Source: Pseudomonas sputi
GTDB taxonomy: Bacteria; Pseudomonadota; Gammaproteobacteria; Pseudomonadales; Pseudomonadaceae
Length of the DNA: 64,000 nucleotides
Direction: 5' to 3'
Assembly (NCBI RefSeq): GCF_021603585.1
Contig: NZ_BQHI01000002.1
Coordinates: forward strand, 418,067 to 482,066
Below, one piece after another: positions 38,010 through 46,921 of this stretch. The position numbers were made by a program, and so were the translations under genes. How positions within the stretch are numbered: the stretch's first letter is position 1; each line of letters begins with the position of its first letter. The notes under the pieces are model-generated. The model had not been told where the DNA came from. It was given only the letters and a program-made list of their open reading frames with translations, and did not search any database.

Positions 38010-39338
38010 TCAATGGCTGGAACGTCCGGTCATTTCCAGTGCCATGTCACTGGCATAGCTGTCGGTCATGCCGGCGATGAAGTCGATCATGCGCAGGAAC
38101 GATGCGTGCAACGGACCGTGTGGATCCGGTGCGTTGTTGCCCAACAGATCAAGGATCCGGCGGCTCTTGAAGGACGGTGTGCGGCCGTTGTGCTGCTCCA
38201 GGGCGGCGCCACAGAAGGCGTTGAGCAGAATCTCCAGAGTCGTGTAGGCGCCGATTTCATGCAGGGTCTTGCGCTTGTCCTGGAAGATTTTCTTGCGGGC
38301 GATGTCCTTGGCGTTCAACACGCAACGCTTCGCCGGGCCGTGCATGTGTTCCACCAGATCCCCCGGCAGTGTGCCGGCCAGCAGTGCCTCCTGTTGTTCG
38401 ACGAAGGCCCGGGCGGCGGCGTTGGTCAAGTGTTCGATGGCCTTGCCGCGCAGGATTGCCAGTTTGCGCCGACGTGAATCCTGCGGGCCGAGCTGGCGGT
38501 AGGTTTCCGGCAGGTCATCGCCCACCAGGCCGAGCAGCAGCGACTCGACTTCGGCGTACTCGAGCAGCTCCATTTCCAGGCCATCCTCCAGATCGATCAA
38601 GGCGTAACAGATGTCGTCCGCCGCCTCCATCAGATACACCAGCGGATGGCGCGCCCAGCGCTGCTCTTCCAGTTGCGGCAGGCCCAGCTTGTGGGCGATC
38701 TGCTCGAGCAACGGCAGCTCGCTCTGGTAGCAGCCGAACTTGTGCTTCTTGTAACCGAGGGAGTCGGCGTGACGAGCGGTCCACGGGTACTTCAGATAAG
38801 TCCCAAGGGTGGCGTAAGTCAGTCGGGTACCGCCATCGAACTGGTGATATTCCAGTTGCGTGAGCACCCGGAAACCCTGGGCATTGCCTTCGAAGTTCAG
38901 GAAGTCGCCGCGCTCCGCGTCGCTCATCGCGTCCAGCCAGCCGCGCCCGGCAGCCTGCTGGAACCAGTGACGGATCGCGTCTTCGCCGGAATGGCCGAAC
39001 GGCGGGTTGCCGATGTCGTGCGCCAGGCAGGCCGATTGGACCACCATGCCCAGATCGCTCGGTTCGCACCACTCGGGCAGGGCGGGGCGCAGGGTTTCGC
39101 CGACACGCATGCCCAACGAGCGACCGACGCAACTGACTTCCAGCGAGTGGGTCAGGCGCGTGTGAATGTGGTCGTTGCTCGACACCGGATGCACCTGGGT
39201 CTTGCGCCCCAGGCGGCGGAAGGCGCCAGAGAAAATGATGCGGTCATGATCTTTGTGGAACGGGCTGCGGCCAAGTTCCTGCGGGCTGTGCAACGGTTTG
39301 CCGAGACGTTCGCGGTTGAGCAGGGTATGCCAATCCAA
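38010..39338 (-). CDS. dgt: Deoxyguanosinetriphosphate triphosphohydrolase
   Basis: The enzyme hydrolyses dGTP or other dNTPs to the nucleoside and triphosphate. The 442-residue HD-domain protein begins [14 protein letters not shown] and carries [30 protein letters not shown], the HD motif [21 protein letters not shown], and [16 protein letters not shown]. The start is TTG, with GGAG about ten bases upstream; no better in-frame codon fits the conserved N-terminus. Its position beside rocS2/rocA2 follows the P. aeruginosa order. Confidence 0.95.
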   Translation of the reverse strand: MDWHTLLNRERLGKPLHSPQELGRSPFHKDHDRIIFSGAFRRLGRKTQVHPVSSNDHIHTRLTHSLEVSCVGRSLGMRVGETLRPALPEWCEPSDLGMVVQSACLAHDIGNPPFGHSGEDAIRHWFQQAAGRGWLDAMSDAERGDFLNFEGNAQGFRVLTQLEYHQFDGGTRLTYATLGTYLKYPWTARHADSLGYKKHKFGCYQSELPLLEQIAHKLGLPQLEEQRWARHPLVYLMEAADDICYALIDLEDGLEMELLEYAEVESLLLGLVGDDLPETYRQLGPQDSRRRKLAILRGKAIEHLTNAAARAFVEQQEALLAGTLPGDLVEHMHGPAKRCVLNAKDIARKKIFQDKRKTLHEIGAYTTLEILLNAFCGAALEQHNGRTPSFKSRRILDLLGNNAPDPHGPLHASFLRMIDFIAGMTDSYASDMALEMTGRSSH

Positions 39339-39406
39339 GGCTGATTCTCTCCGTCGAGTGACTGATGCCCTAGCTTCCCGGTTCGGGCTGGCCTCTGCAA
39401 GTGCAA

Positions 39407-40570
39407 CTACATCCCCGCTGCATCGATGTCGATCAACAGCAGACGCTCGCCGTTATCGAAAAACTGCCCGGCGGTCAGGCAATACTGGTTGCTGGTGGCG
39501 TCGCGATAGGTGTTGGAAAGGGTCAGGCGCCGTTCCTCCCAGCCCTCGGCCAGCAGGTGATAGAAGTAAGGGCGCCACGACCAGTTATGACCCAGGTAAC
39601 GATTGTCGGCGACCCAGCCGCTTTGTCGCCATTCCAGGTTCGGTGTCAGTTGGGTGCCGTGACGGTCGCATTGATAAAAGCGCAGCAGCCAGGGAAAGGC
39701 ATCGAGCTGCGGCAGGGCGCTGAGCGGCGCACGGGCCTGGGCCCAGGTTTGCAGAATGGCCATGAGTTCGCTGAGTTGCTGGCGCATGAGCATCAATTTG
39801 CTGCGCTCGGCCAGTTTCTGGCGCACGTAGGACTGGCGTAACTCGGCAAAGCGCTCAACGAAGTCATCCGTACCGAAAAGCGCCTCCTGCGCCCGCGCGA
39901 ACAGAAAGCCCTGCACGTAACGCGATCCGCACTCCAGCGCAAAATTCAGTTGCGCCGCCGTCTCCACGCCTTCGGCAATGATCCAGCAGCCGGTCTTTTC
40001 CGCCATTTGCGCGAGAGCCTTGACCACGTCACTGCTCGGCCCGCCAAGTGCGGCGGCCTGGAACAGGCGCATGTCGAGTTTGAGAATGTCCGGTTGCAGC
40101 GCCAGCACGCGATCGAGCTGCGAATAACCGGCGCCGAAATCGTCGATGGCGATCCGGGCGCCGGCATCGCGATAGCGCGCCACGACTTCAGTCAGGCGCT
40201 GACTATTGCCGCCGAGTTCAGTGATTTCGAAAACAATCCTTTGCGGGTCGATACCGTGCCGCACGAGTTGTTTCAGGCTGGGCAGCGCCTGGTCGGTACG
40301 CAAGCGACTGATCCAGCGCGGTGACATGTTCAGGCTGAGGAACCAGTCCGCTGGCGCTTCGTGCAGTCGACTCAGCGCGTTGTCGCGGATTTGCCGGTCC
40401 AGTCGACGCAGCGCGACGGCCGGGGTACGCGGGTTGGCAAACAGCGGGCCGACCGACGTCAATTGGCCATCGGCCTGGCGCAGACGACCCAGCGCCTCGA
40501 CGCCTGCAATGCGTCCGGTGGCGGTATCGATGAAAGGTTGAAAGCAGGCGAGCGGTTGCCCGTCGATCAC
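39407..40570 (-). CDS. EAL-domain cyclic di-GMP phosphodiesterase with C-terminal sensor-like region
   Basis: The 387-residue protein begins directly with an EAL domain. The catalytic set appears complete: EAL in [50 protein letters not shown] and YVQGFLF. The last 130 residues (from about [11 protein letters not shown], including [12 protein letters not shown] and [20 protein letters not shown]) look like a Cache/PAS-like sensor, the same order as Bacillus YkuI. A GTG start with AGGAGG four bases upstream is used. It lies between dgt and the YqjE-type genes; I do not recall it at that place in P. aeruginosa. Confidence 0.9.
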   Translation of the reverse strand: MIDGQPLACFQPFIDTATGRIAGVEALGRLRQADGQLTSVGPLFANPRTPAVALRRLDRQIRDNALSRLHEAPADWFLSLNMSPRWISRLRTDQALPSLKQLVRHGIDPQRIVFEITELGGNSQRLTEVVARYRDAGARIAIDDFGAGYSQLDRVLALQPDILKLDMRLFQAAALGGPSSDVVKALAQMAEKTGCWIIAEGVETAAQLNFALECGSRYVQGFLFARAQEALFGTDDFVERFAELRQSYVRQKLAERSKLMLMRQQLSELMAILQTWAQARAPLSALPQLDAFPWLLRFYQCDRHGTQLTPNLEWRQSGWVADNRYLGHNWSWRPYFYHLLAEGWEERRLTLSNTYRDATSNQYCLTAGQFFDNGERLLLIDIDAAGM

Positions 40571-40693
40571 GGGGCCTCCTTGTCGTTCTTGTTCTGGTCG
40601 AATTCTGCCGGCCGGACAGGCAAGCGGGATTGAACCTCCGGATAAGAGATTCAATCCCGCCGGTGTTGCAAGAATGCAGCCAGATGCGAGGGT

Positions 40694-41032
40694 TCAGCGC
40701 TTGCTCGAACTCTGCATGACCAGCTTGATCAACGGAGCGAGACTGGTGCCCAGACGGATCAGTCGGGTCAAGCCTGTGACGCCGCCGCTTTTGGCCCCCT
40801 TGCCGGTGATGAAACCCAACAGCGTCACAGCCGCCACGCCCCATAACGGCGCGTGCTTGATGCCGAAGCCGCCCTGCAGGTTTTGCGTCATGCCACGCAT
40901 GCGTTGCAGCGGTTGCAAGACCTGGCCGGTTTCGTGGCGGATTTCCTGACGATGCATTTCCATGCGCAGACGGATCAGTGCCTTGCGCATTTCCCGGCGG
41001 GAGCTGTTGTGCGGAAGTTCAGGCAGGCTCAT
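40694..41032 (-). CDS. Small protein of the YqjDE-type membrane operon, unknown function
   Basis: The 112-residue protein has a basic, helical N-terminal half (RREMRKALIRLRMEMHRQEIRHETGQVLQPLQRM) and one or two weak hydrophobic segments (PLWGVAAVTLLGFITG). I do not recognise a named domain. Its start overlaps the end of the holin-like gene upstream by four bases, and that gene follows a DUF883 gene by two bases, so all three form one tight operon. The operon layout resembles E. coli yqjD-yqjE-yqjK. Confidence 0.7.
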   Translation of the reverse strand: MSLPELPHNSSRREMRKALIRLRMEMHRQEIRHETGQVLQPLQRMRGMTQNLQGGFGIKHAPLWGVAAVTLLGFITGKGAKSGGVTGLTRLIRLGTSLAPLIKLVMQSSSKR

Positions 41033-41415
41033 GGCAGCAGGCGCTCCCGATCATTGGCCAGTTCTTCCAGCGTGCCGTGGAAGGGCGAGGATTCATCGAA
41101 GATCGCGGCTTTGAGACGCAACGCGCAAAAGATTGCCGCCAGCGAGTAGAACACGCACAGACCAATGATTGCAGCGAGGCGATACGTATCCCAAAACACG
41201 ATCAGTACAAGGGTCGACAGGCCGACCAGCAACAGCAGTGCAAACACCAGCGCCAGGCCGGCGAACAGCAACAGGCTGACGGTGCGTGCTTTCTGCTCCT
41301 GCAGTTCGATGCCGAATAACTCGACGTGGCTGTGCAGCAAACCGAGAACGGCAGCACCCAGACGACGCGTGGAGGAGGCGGTACCCGAGTTCGGGCCGGA
41401 TTCACCGATCGACAT
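41029..41415 (-). CDS. Phage-holin-family (YqjE, DUF1469) membrane protein
   Basis: The 128-residue protein has two strong membrane segments (about 45-70 and 75-100), preceded by the family region LGLLHSHVELFGIELQEQKAR and followed by a cytoplasmic tail with FHGTLEELANDRE. Despite the Pfam holin name it is a chromosomal housekeeping-type protein, the partner of YqjD. The start MSIGESG is chosen. It lies in the middle of a three-gene operon. Confidence 0.85.
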   Translation of the reverse strand: MSIGESGPNSGTASSTRRLGAAVLGLLHSHVELFGIELQEQKARTVSLLLFAGLALVFALLLLVGLSTLVLIVFWDTYRLAAIIGLCVFYSLAAIFCALRLKAAIFDESSPFHGTLEELANDRERLLP

Positions 41416-41417
41416 GA

Positions 41418-41732
41418 TCAGCGCCGCGTGGCCAGCAGGCCGATCAGAAAGCCGACACCGGCGGCGATGCCCACCGATTGCCAAGGGTTGGCCGACACAT
41501 ATTCCTCGGTAGCGGTGACCGCCGCCTGACCGCGCTCACGCAGGGTGTCCTCGGTCAGCTTCAGGGTTTCCCGTGCGCGCAGCAGGCTTTCGTGGATCTG
41601 TTCGCGCAACTCGTCGGCCTGATCACCGGCCAGCGTGGCGGTGTGCTCCAGCAAGCGTTCAGTGTCGTTGACCAGAGTCTGGAAGTCGTTCATCAGGATT
41701 TCTTGAGCAGTCTTTGCCTTGATGCTGGCCAT
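41418..41732 (-). CDS. DUF883 (YqjD/ElaB) family protein
   Basis: The 104-residue protein has an amphipathic helical body (VNDTERLLEHTATLAGDQADELREQIHESL) and the family C-terminus YVSANPWQSVGIAAGVGFLIGLLATRR, a single membrane anchor ending in arginines. E. coli YqjD and ElaB are inner-membrane proteins that can bind ribosomes in stationary phase. It is the first gene of the three-gene operon. GGAG lies shortly before its ATG. Confidence 0.9.
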   Translation of the reverse strand: MASIKAKTAQEILMNDFQTLVNDTERLLEHTATLAGDQADELREQIHESLLRARETLKLTEDTLRERGQAAVTATEEYVSANPWQSVGIAAGVGFLIGLLATRR

Positions 41733-41816
41733 GGGGGATCTCCGTAAGTGGCGTTCTGAAGCGGTGTTCTGAAGCGTTCGAGTATGAGCCAAGAGTGAAG
41801 GTTCAGTACAAATGAC

Positions 41817-41832
41817 TGGTACAACTTTTGCT
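41817..41832 (+). promoter_or_regulatory. Sigma-54 (RpoN) promoter for the ammonium transporter
   Basis: TGGTAC-AACTT-TTGCT has GG and GC separated by exactly ten bases, and it matches the TGGCAC-N5-TTGC consensus at all but one of the key positions. It lies 217 bases before the transporter start, on the same strand. Nitrogen-limited expression through NtrC is the usual logic for such genes; I did not find a clear NtrC palindrome. The rest of the gap 41733-42049 shows no gene. Confidence 0.75.
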
Positions 41833-42049
41833 GTGTCGTGGTGCGTCGATCGGTGGCAGTGCGCTGTTGCCGGGCGCGAACCGGGCAAAGCAAGGCCCGG
41901 ATGATGAGGGTTCATGTCAGCCCATCGACCTTGTGCGCCAAAGCGGTTCACTGACCCACCGGATCAGTGCCTGCGTGGTCGCAACTTGGTGCATGAAATG
42001 TGCGCATGAACCGCTTTGGTGCCTTTTTCAGCCTTGGGTCTGCCTCCTC

Positions 42050-43258
42050 ATGGAAAATCTGCAAAGCGCTGTGGACACGCTGGTTCACAGTTCCAACACG
42101 TTGTTCATTCTGATCGGCGCGGTCATGGTGCTGGCCATGCACGCCGGGTTCGCGTTTCTGGAGGTCGGAACGGTTCGCCAGAAAAACCAGGTCAACGCGC
42201 TGTCGAAGATTCTCAGCGACTTCGCGGTGTCGACCCTGGCCTATTTCTTTATAGGCTACTGGCTTTCGTATGGTGTGACCTTCCTGCAACCGGCGGCGGT
42301 GCTCAGTGCCGATCATGGTTATGGACTGGTGAAGTTTTTCTTCCTGCTGACCTTTGCAGCGGCGATCCCGGCGATCATCTCCGGCGGCATCGCCGAGCGG
42401 GCGCGGTTTGTGCCGCAACTGTGCGCCACGGCGCTGATCGTTGCGTTCATCTACCCGTTTTTCGAAGGGATGATCTGGAACGGCAACTACGGTGTGCAAG
42501 CCTGGCTGACCGCACAGTTCGGCGCCCCTTTCCATGATTTTGCGGGTTCGGTGGTGGTGCATGCCGTGGGCGGCTGGCTGGCGCTGGCGGCGGTGCTGCT
42601 GCTCGGGCCGCGCAACGGACGCTATCGCGACGGCAAGCTGGTGGCGTTCGCTCCTTCGAGCATTCCGTTTCTGGCGTTGGGTTCGTGGATCCTGATCGTC
42701 GGCTGGTTTGGCTTCAACGTGATGAGCGCGCAGACCTTGCAAGGGGTCAGCGGACTGGTGGCGGTCAACTCGCTGATGGCGATGGTCGGTGGCACGGTGG
42801 CGGCGTTGATCGTCGGGCGCAACGACCCTGGCTTCCTGCACAACGGCCCGTTGGCGGGGCTGGTGGCGGTGTGCGCCGGCTCCGACCTGATGCATCCGGT
42901 CGGTGCGCTGGTGACCGGCGCGATTGCCGGCGCCCTGTTTGTCTGGTGCTTCACGGCGGCGCAGGTCAAATGGCGCATCGACGACGTGCTCGGTGTCTGG
43001 CCGTTGCACGGTTTGTGTGGCGTATGGGGCGGTATTGCCTGTGGAATCTTCGGCTCGACTGCGCTGGGTGGGCTCGGTGGTGTCAGCCTGATGAGCCAGT
43101 TGATCGGCACCGCTCTTGGTGTGGCGGTGGCGCTGGTCGGCGGTTTCGCCGTCTACGGTTCGATCAAGACGCTGCATGGTCTGCGTCTGAGCCAGGAACA
43201 GGAGTACTACGGCGCCGACCTGTCGCTGCACAAGATCGGCGCGGTGAGCCAGGACTAG
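42050..43258 (+). CDS. Ammonium transporter, Amt/MEP/Rh family
   Basis: The 402-residue protein has about eleven membrane segments. Family signatures are AMHAGFAFLEVGTVRQKNQVNALSK, the segment GGIAERARF, FAGSVVVHAVGGWLALAAV with the first pore histidine, and WPLHGLCGVWGGIACGIFG with the second pore histidine. It is shorter than AmtB and has no glnK gene beside it, so PII control, if any, acts from elsewhere. A sigma-54 promoter lies upstream. Its stop shares CTAG with that of the convergent antiporter gene. Confidence 0.93.
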   Translation: MENLQSAVDTLVHSSNTLFILIGAVMVLAMHAGFAFLEVGTVRQKNQVNALSKILSDFAVSTLAYFFIGYWLSYGVTFLQPAAVLSADHGYGLVKFFFLLTFAAAIPAIISGGIAERARFVPQLCATALIVAFIYPFFEGMIWNGNYGVQAWLTAQFGAPFHDFAGSVVVHAVGGWLALAAVLLLGPRNGRYRDGKLVAFAPSSIPFLALGSWILIVGWFGFNVMSAQTLQGVSGLVAVNSLMAMVGGTVAALIVGRNDPGFLHNGPLAGLVAVCAGSDLMHPVGALVTGAIAGALFVWCFTAAQVKWRIDDVLGVWPLHGLCGVWGGIACGIFGSTALGGLGGVSLMSQLIGTALGVAVALVGGFAVYGSIKTLHGLRLSQEQEYYGADLSLHKIGAVSQD

Positions 43259-44967
43259 GTCTCCTCATCATCGGCTCCGGGGTAAAAGCCGTGAAGCAGG
43301 CGATAACGATCGATGCGCACCTGATCGACTTTCTCCTGCACCCGGTGCGCAGGAAACCCCAGCAGGATCAGGGCGTGGGAGCCGAGCATCAGGCTCGACT
43401 CCAGCAATTCCGGCACGACTTCGCTGGCGCCGGCTGCCTTCAGCTCGGCCGACTGACTGTCGTCTCGGGTGCGCACCAGAATCGGCACTGTCGGATTGAG
43501 GCGCCGGGCCTCCCTGAGAACCCGCAAGGCCACGTCGGCTTGATCCACGGCAATCACCAGCAACCTGGCGCGCAGCAAACCGACGGCGGTCAGCAGATCG
43601 CCGCGTGTTGAATCGCCGTAGTGGACGTCGCGCTCGGCGGTGGCGGCTTCCTGAATTCGCACTGGATCGTTGTCCAGCGCGACGTAGGTTTGCCCGGCAT
43701 TGCGCATGATTCGTCCGATCGATTGACCGACACGGCCGTAGCCACAGATCACCACATGCCCGTCGAACCCGGCATTTAGGGCGCTGATTTCCTCGATCTG
43801 CGCTTCCTGATTGGGTTTACGGTGCAGAGCCGCGGCGATGCGGGGGGCGGCGCGTAACAGCAGGGGCGTCAGCAGCATCGAGCAGAAGGTGGCGGCGAGC
43901 AGCAGGGCGCCGAGCTCGGCGGGGAGGAGCCGTGACTGCTGCATCTGCGCCATCAGGGCGAAGCAGAACTCACCGCCCTGGGCGAGGGCGAGGCCGCTGC
44001 GCCAGGCCGTTTCACTGTCGCTGCCGCGCCATTTCACCAGCAGCGCCACCACCAGGCCTTTGATCACCAGCAAGCCCAGGGTCATGCCGACAATCAGCAG
44101 GCTGTGGCTGACGAACAGTTGCAGGTCGATCAACATGCCGATGCTGACGAAAAACAGTCCCAGCAGGATGTCGCGAAACGGCCGGATATCGGCCTCGATC
44201 TGATGCCGGTAATGGCTCTCGCCCAACAGCATGCCAGCTAGGAAAGCCCCCAGGGCCGGCGACAGGCCCAGCAAGTGGGTCAGCCAGGCCGTCAGCAGCA
44301 CAATCACCAGTGCCAGCAGCACGAACAACTCCGCCGAGCGGGACGCCGCCACCTCCTGAAACAGGCGGGGCAGCAGCCAGCGGCTGGCCAGCATCAAGCC
44401 GAAAAACAGCAATACGGTCTTCAACAAGGTCAGGGGCAGCGCCCAGTACCAGGCCTGATCACTGCTACCAGCGAACACCGGCACCAGCGTCAGCAGCAAC
44501 ACGGCCACCACATCCTGGAACAACAGGACGCCTACCGCATTCTGGCCGTGGCTGCTGAAGATTTCGCCGAGACTGCTCAGTTCCTTGGTCACAATCGCCG
44601 TGGATGACAGCGACAGACCGGCGCCCAGCAGCAAGGCCGGTGTGGCGGGCATGCCCAGCAGCATCAGCACGCTTCCCAGCAACAGTGTGCTGATCAGTAC
44701 CTGCTGGCTGCCCAGCCGGAAAACCACCTGGCGCAGGGCAATCATTTTCGACAGGGAGAATTCCAGCCCCAGGGAAAACAGCAGAAACACCACGCCCAGC
44801 TCGGCAAGGTCCGGCAAGTGTTCACTTTCATTGATCCAGTCGAATGCCTTCGGCCCGACCATCAACCCCACGCACAGGTAGCCCAGCACAGGGGGCAGGC
44901 GCAGGCGACGGAACAAGGCAATCGTCACCAGGGACGACGCCAGTATGATCAGCAGATTGGCAAACAC
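43255..44967 (-). CDS. CPA2-family cation:proton antiporter with TrkA-N domain (Kef/YbaL-like)
   Basis: The 570-residue protein has a membrane domain of about 12 segments (residues 1-380), including GVVFLLFSLGLEFSLSKM, ALLLGAGLSLSSTAIVTKELS and LSPALGAFLAGMLLGES, followed by a cytoplasmic nucleotide-binding RCK domain with HVVICGYGRVGQSIGR (GxGxxG) and a short C-terminal tail. It probably exchanges potassium for protons, possibly gated by nucleotides or glutathione adducts as in KefB/KefC. No KefF/KefG-type quinone oxidoreductase gene is adjacent. Confidence 0.9.
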   Translation of the reverse strand: MFANLLIILASSLVTIALFRRLRLPPVLGYLCVGLMVGPKAFDWINESEHLPDLAELGVVFLLFSLGLEFSLSKMIALRQVVFRLGSQQVLISTLLLGSVLMLLGMPATPALLLGAGLSLSSTAIVTKELSSLGEIFSSHGQNAVGVLLFQDVVAVLLLTLVPVFAGSSDQAWYWALPLTLLKTVLLFFGLMLASRWLLPRLFQEVAASRSAELFVLLALVIVLLTAWLTHLLGLSPALGAFLAGMLLGESHYRHQIEADIRPFRDILLGLFFVSIGMLIDLQLFVSHSLLIVGMTLGLLVIKGLVVALLVKWRGSDSETAWRSGLALAQGGEFCFALMAQMQQSRLLPAELGALLLAATFCSMLLTPLLLRAAPRIAAALHRKPNQEAQIEEISALNAGFDGHVVICGYGRVGQSIGRIMRNAGQTYVALDNDPVRIQEAATAERDVHYGDSTRGDLLTAVGLLRARLLVIAVDQADVALRVLREARRLNPTVPILVRTRDDSQSAELKAAGASEVVPELLESSLMLGSHALILLGFPAHRVQEKVDQVRIDRYRLLHGFYPGADDEET

Positions 44968-45155
44968 AACACACTCCGGGACAGGTCAGGCTCTTCAAGC
45001 GTAGAGGTAAAAAACACCGGAGCATCGCGTAAATGGCGATTTTGTGGGCTGATTTACATCAGGGTTTTGCGAAGGGCGGGTTCGAGTCCGGTGGGCAGGT
45101 CGACGGGCCTTGCGGGCAGGCCTAGAATGATCACTCGATTGTTGGGGTTGAGCAC

Positions 45156-45392
45156 ATGCTTCCTGAATGCCAGTTGTTCGGCACCCTGGGGTGCCATCTG
45201 TGTGAAGTCGCGGAGGCCGAACTGATGCCTTTCGTCGAGCATGGTCTGCTGGTGGAACTGGTGGATATTGCCGACGATGAATCGTGGTTCGAGGCTTACA
45301 GCCTGCGCATCCCGGTCTTGCGCAGGGTTGATACCGGCGCGGAGCTGGGGTGGCCGTTCAATGCCGATCAGGTGGTGGCATTTCTTCGTTAA
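45156..45392 (+). CDS. Glutaredoxin-family protein
   Basis: The 78-residue protein starts with a thioredoxin-fold strand and the redox motif GCHLCEVAE (CxxC, near residues 13-16), and has the cis-proline in RIPVLRRVDTGAEL and a final helix NADQVVAFLR. This is the compact DUF836-like glutaredoxin type. A TAGAAT sequence lies about 30 bases upstream and may be its -10 box. Partner proteins are unknown. Confidence 0.85.
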   Translation: MLPECQLFGTLGCHLCEVAEAELMPFVEHGLLVELVDIADDESWFEAYSLRIPVLRRVDTGAELGWPFNADQVVAFLR

Positions 45393-45468
45393 TGGTCCTT
45401 TCCCTTCTGCGTTGATGGCGCCTGTCACCTTCGGTCATTCACGGCTTGGCACTTTTCGGGTTATTCGG

Positions 45469-45490
45469 TTACTGTATGCGCATACAGTAA
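45469..45490. promoter_or_regulatory. LexA (SOS) box
   Basis: CTGTATGCGCATACAG (45472-45487) fits the CTG-N10-CAG LexA consensus and is a perfect palindrome that extends three bases further on each side. It lies 68 bases before the start of the next gene. LexA binding is inferred from the consensus. Confidence 0.85.
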
Positions 45491-45557
45491 TTGGGTTGGC
45501 CTGCCATGCCGTTTCCGGGCATTTGTCAGGGCAAGCCGGATGTCAGAGGGAGCAATC

Positions 45558-45875
45558 GTGGTCAATGTCGAACAGTTGAAAAGCAGCGTGAACGGGATGT
45601 CGGTTGACGTGGTGCGTGAGGCCGTCCACGAATTGCGCCTGGACGGTCTGGTCACAGAAGGCAAGACTCCCTTCAACAAGCTGCATTTCAACACCTGTTT
45701 TGCCGAGATAGAGGCTTTGTTTCAGCGTGCCGGCTATCACAAGCAACTGGATGTGGTCGGATATCAGGGGCTGTTGTACGCGTTGTACGATCCGGGCCGT
45801 TGGGACGCCGTGGATGTATTGCGCTGGCTCAAGGAGTTTACCGAGGCGGCGGCGCTCAAATCGGTTCCTGCCTGA
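45558..45875 (+). CDS. SOS-box-controlled protein of unknown function
   Basis: I do not recognise a family. The 105-residue protein is soluble, without signal peptide or membrane segment. It looks helical at the N-terminus (VNVEQLKSSVNGMSVDVVREAVHELRLDGL) with a mixed, aromatic-rich second half (YHKQLDVVGYQGLLYALYDPGRWDAVDVLRWLKEF). The GTG at 45558 is chosen because GGGAG lies five bases upstream; an ATG 18 bases earlier is less well placed. A perfect LexA palindrome 68 bases upstream suggests DNA-damage induction. A pseudouridine synthase gene follows on the same strand. Confidence 0.75.
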   Translation: MVNVEQLKSSVNGMSVDVVREAVHELRLDGLVTEGKTPFNKLHFNTCFAEIEALFQRAGYHKQLDVVGYQGLLYALYDPGRWDAVDVLRWLKEFTEAAALKSVPA

Positions 45876-45944
45876 TTCTGCACTAGGTCTGCTGCGCCCG
45901 GTGTTGGATAATGCCGCTCTGCTTTGAAGGTTCGAGTTCTTCGT

Positions 45945-46838
45945 ATGTCCAGCGCATCAACATTTTCCGCCGCACAGAATCAGGCCAGCACGCTGTATCT
46001 GCCCCCCGGCAGTTGGCGGACAGTGCTCGACTGCCTGTGTGAGCATTTCAGTGCCATCGGGCGCGATCAATGGCTGGATCGGATTGCCCGGGGGCGGGTG
46101 CTGGATGGTCAGGGGCAGCCGATTGCGCCGGATTTGCCCTACAGGGAAGGGCTGCGCATTCACTACTTCCGTGAAGTGCCGGATGAAAAACCGATTCCGG
46201 TGGTCGAGTCGATTCTGTATGCGGACGATCATCTGGTGGTCGCCGACAAGCCGCATTTCCTTCCGGTGACCCCGGCAGGCGAGTACGTCGAACAGACGCT
46301 GCTTCGTCGATTGATCCGGCGCCTGGACAACCCCCATCTGGTGCCGCTGCACCGGATTGACCGACATACGGCCGGACTGGTGATTTTCTCGGCCAACCCA
46401 CAGACGCGATCGGCGTATCAGTCACTGTTCCCGACACGGCAGATTGAAAAACGCTATGAAGCCATTGCGGCCGCGCTGCCCGGGCTGGACTTTCCGTTGG
46501 TGCACAAGAGTCGCATGGTCGACGGCGAACCGTTTTTCCGCATGCAGGAAGGTCCAGGTGTAAGTAACACCGAAACGGCCATAGAGGTTCGTGAAAAGAA
46601 CGGCGAACTCTGGCGCTACGGTCTTTTTCCGGTGACCGGCAAGAAGCATCAGTTGCGGGTACACATGACGGCGCTGGGGGCGAGTATCTGCAATGATCCG
46701 TTTTACCCTGAAGTGCTCAAAGACGTTGAAGATGACTACGCCAATCCGCTCAAACTCCTGGCGCAGGGGTTGAGATTCATTGATCCGCTCACGGGGCAGA
46801 CGCGTGAGTTTCAAAGCCGGATCACGCTGGACTGGTGA
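45945..46838 (+). CDS. RluA-family pseudouridine synthase
   Basis: The 297-residue protein belongs to the RluA group of RNA pseudouridine synthases. The catalytic motif is LHRIDRHTAGLVIFSANP, with the active aspartate after HRI; ILYADDHLVVADKPHFLPVTP and LFPVTGKKHQLRVHMTALGASICNDPFYP are the other family motifs. Only a short N-terminal region precedes the catalytic domain. The target RNA is not identifiable by eye. The ATG at 45945 is used, although GAAGG lies 14 bases upstream and a TTG at 45924 is possible. Confidence 0.88.
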   Translation: MSSASTFSAAQNQASTLYLPPGSWRTVLDCLCEHFSAIGRDQWLDRIARGRVLDGQGQPIAPDLPYREGLRIHYFREVPDEKPIPVVESILYADDHLVVADKPHFLPVTPAGEYVEQTLLRRLIRRLDNPHLVPLHRIDRHTAGLVIFSANPQTRSAYQSLFPTRQIEKRYEAIAAALPGLDFPLVHKSRMVDGEPFFRMQEGPGVSNTETAIEVREKNGELWRYGLFPVTGKKHQLRVHMTALGASICNDPFYPEVLKDVEDDYANPLKLLAQGLRFIDPLTGQTREFQSRITLDW

Positions 46839-46870
46839 TCCCGGGTTTCGACTATTTTCCGTCAGGCACG

Positions 46871-46897
46871 AAAAAGCCCGCATGTTGCGGGCTTTTC
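46871..46897. terminator. Bidirectional terminator
   Basis: AAAAGCCCGCA and TGCGGGCTTTT form a perfect 11-base stem with a three-base loop. It separates the convergent pseudouridine synthase and lipoprotein genes. Confidence 0.95.
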
Positions 46898-46921
46898 TGT
46901 ATCGGGTGTCGAACTGAAGAA

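Noticed and set aside
40694-41732. Phage holin annotation suggesting a prophage remnant
   Set aside because: The holin-family gene is part of the chromosomal YqjD-YqjE type operon. No phage structural, integrase or lysis genes are nearby.
45078-45088. GGTTCGAGTCC, which looks like a tRNA T-arm and a possible integrase attachment site
   Set aside because: The flanking bases do not form the five-pair stem, and no acceptor stem, anticodon arm or integrase gene is present.
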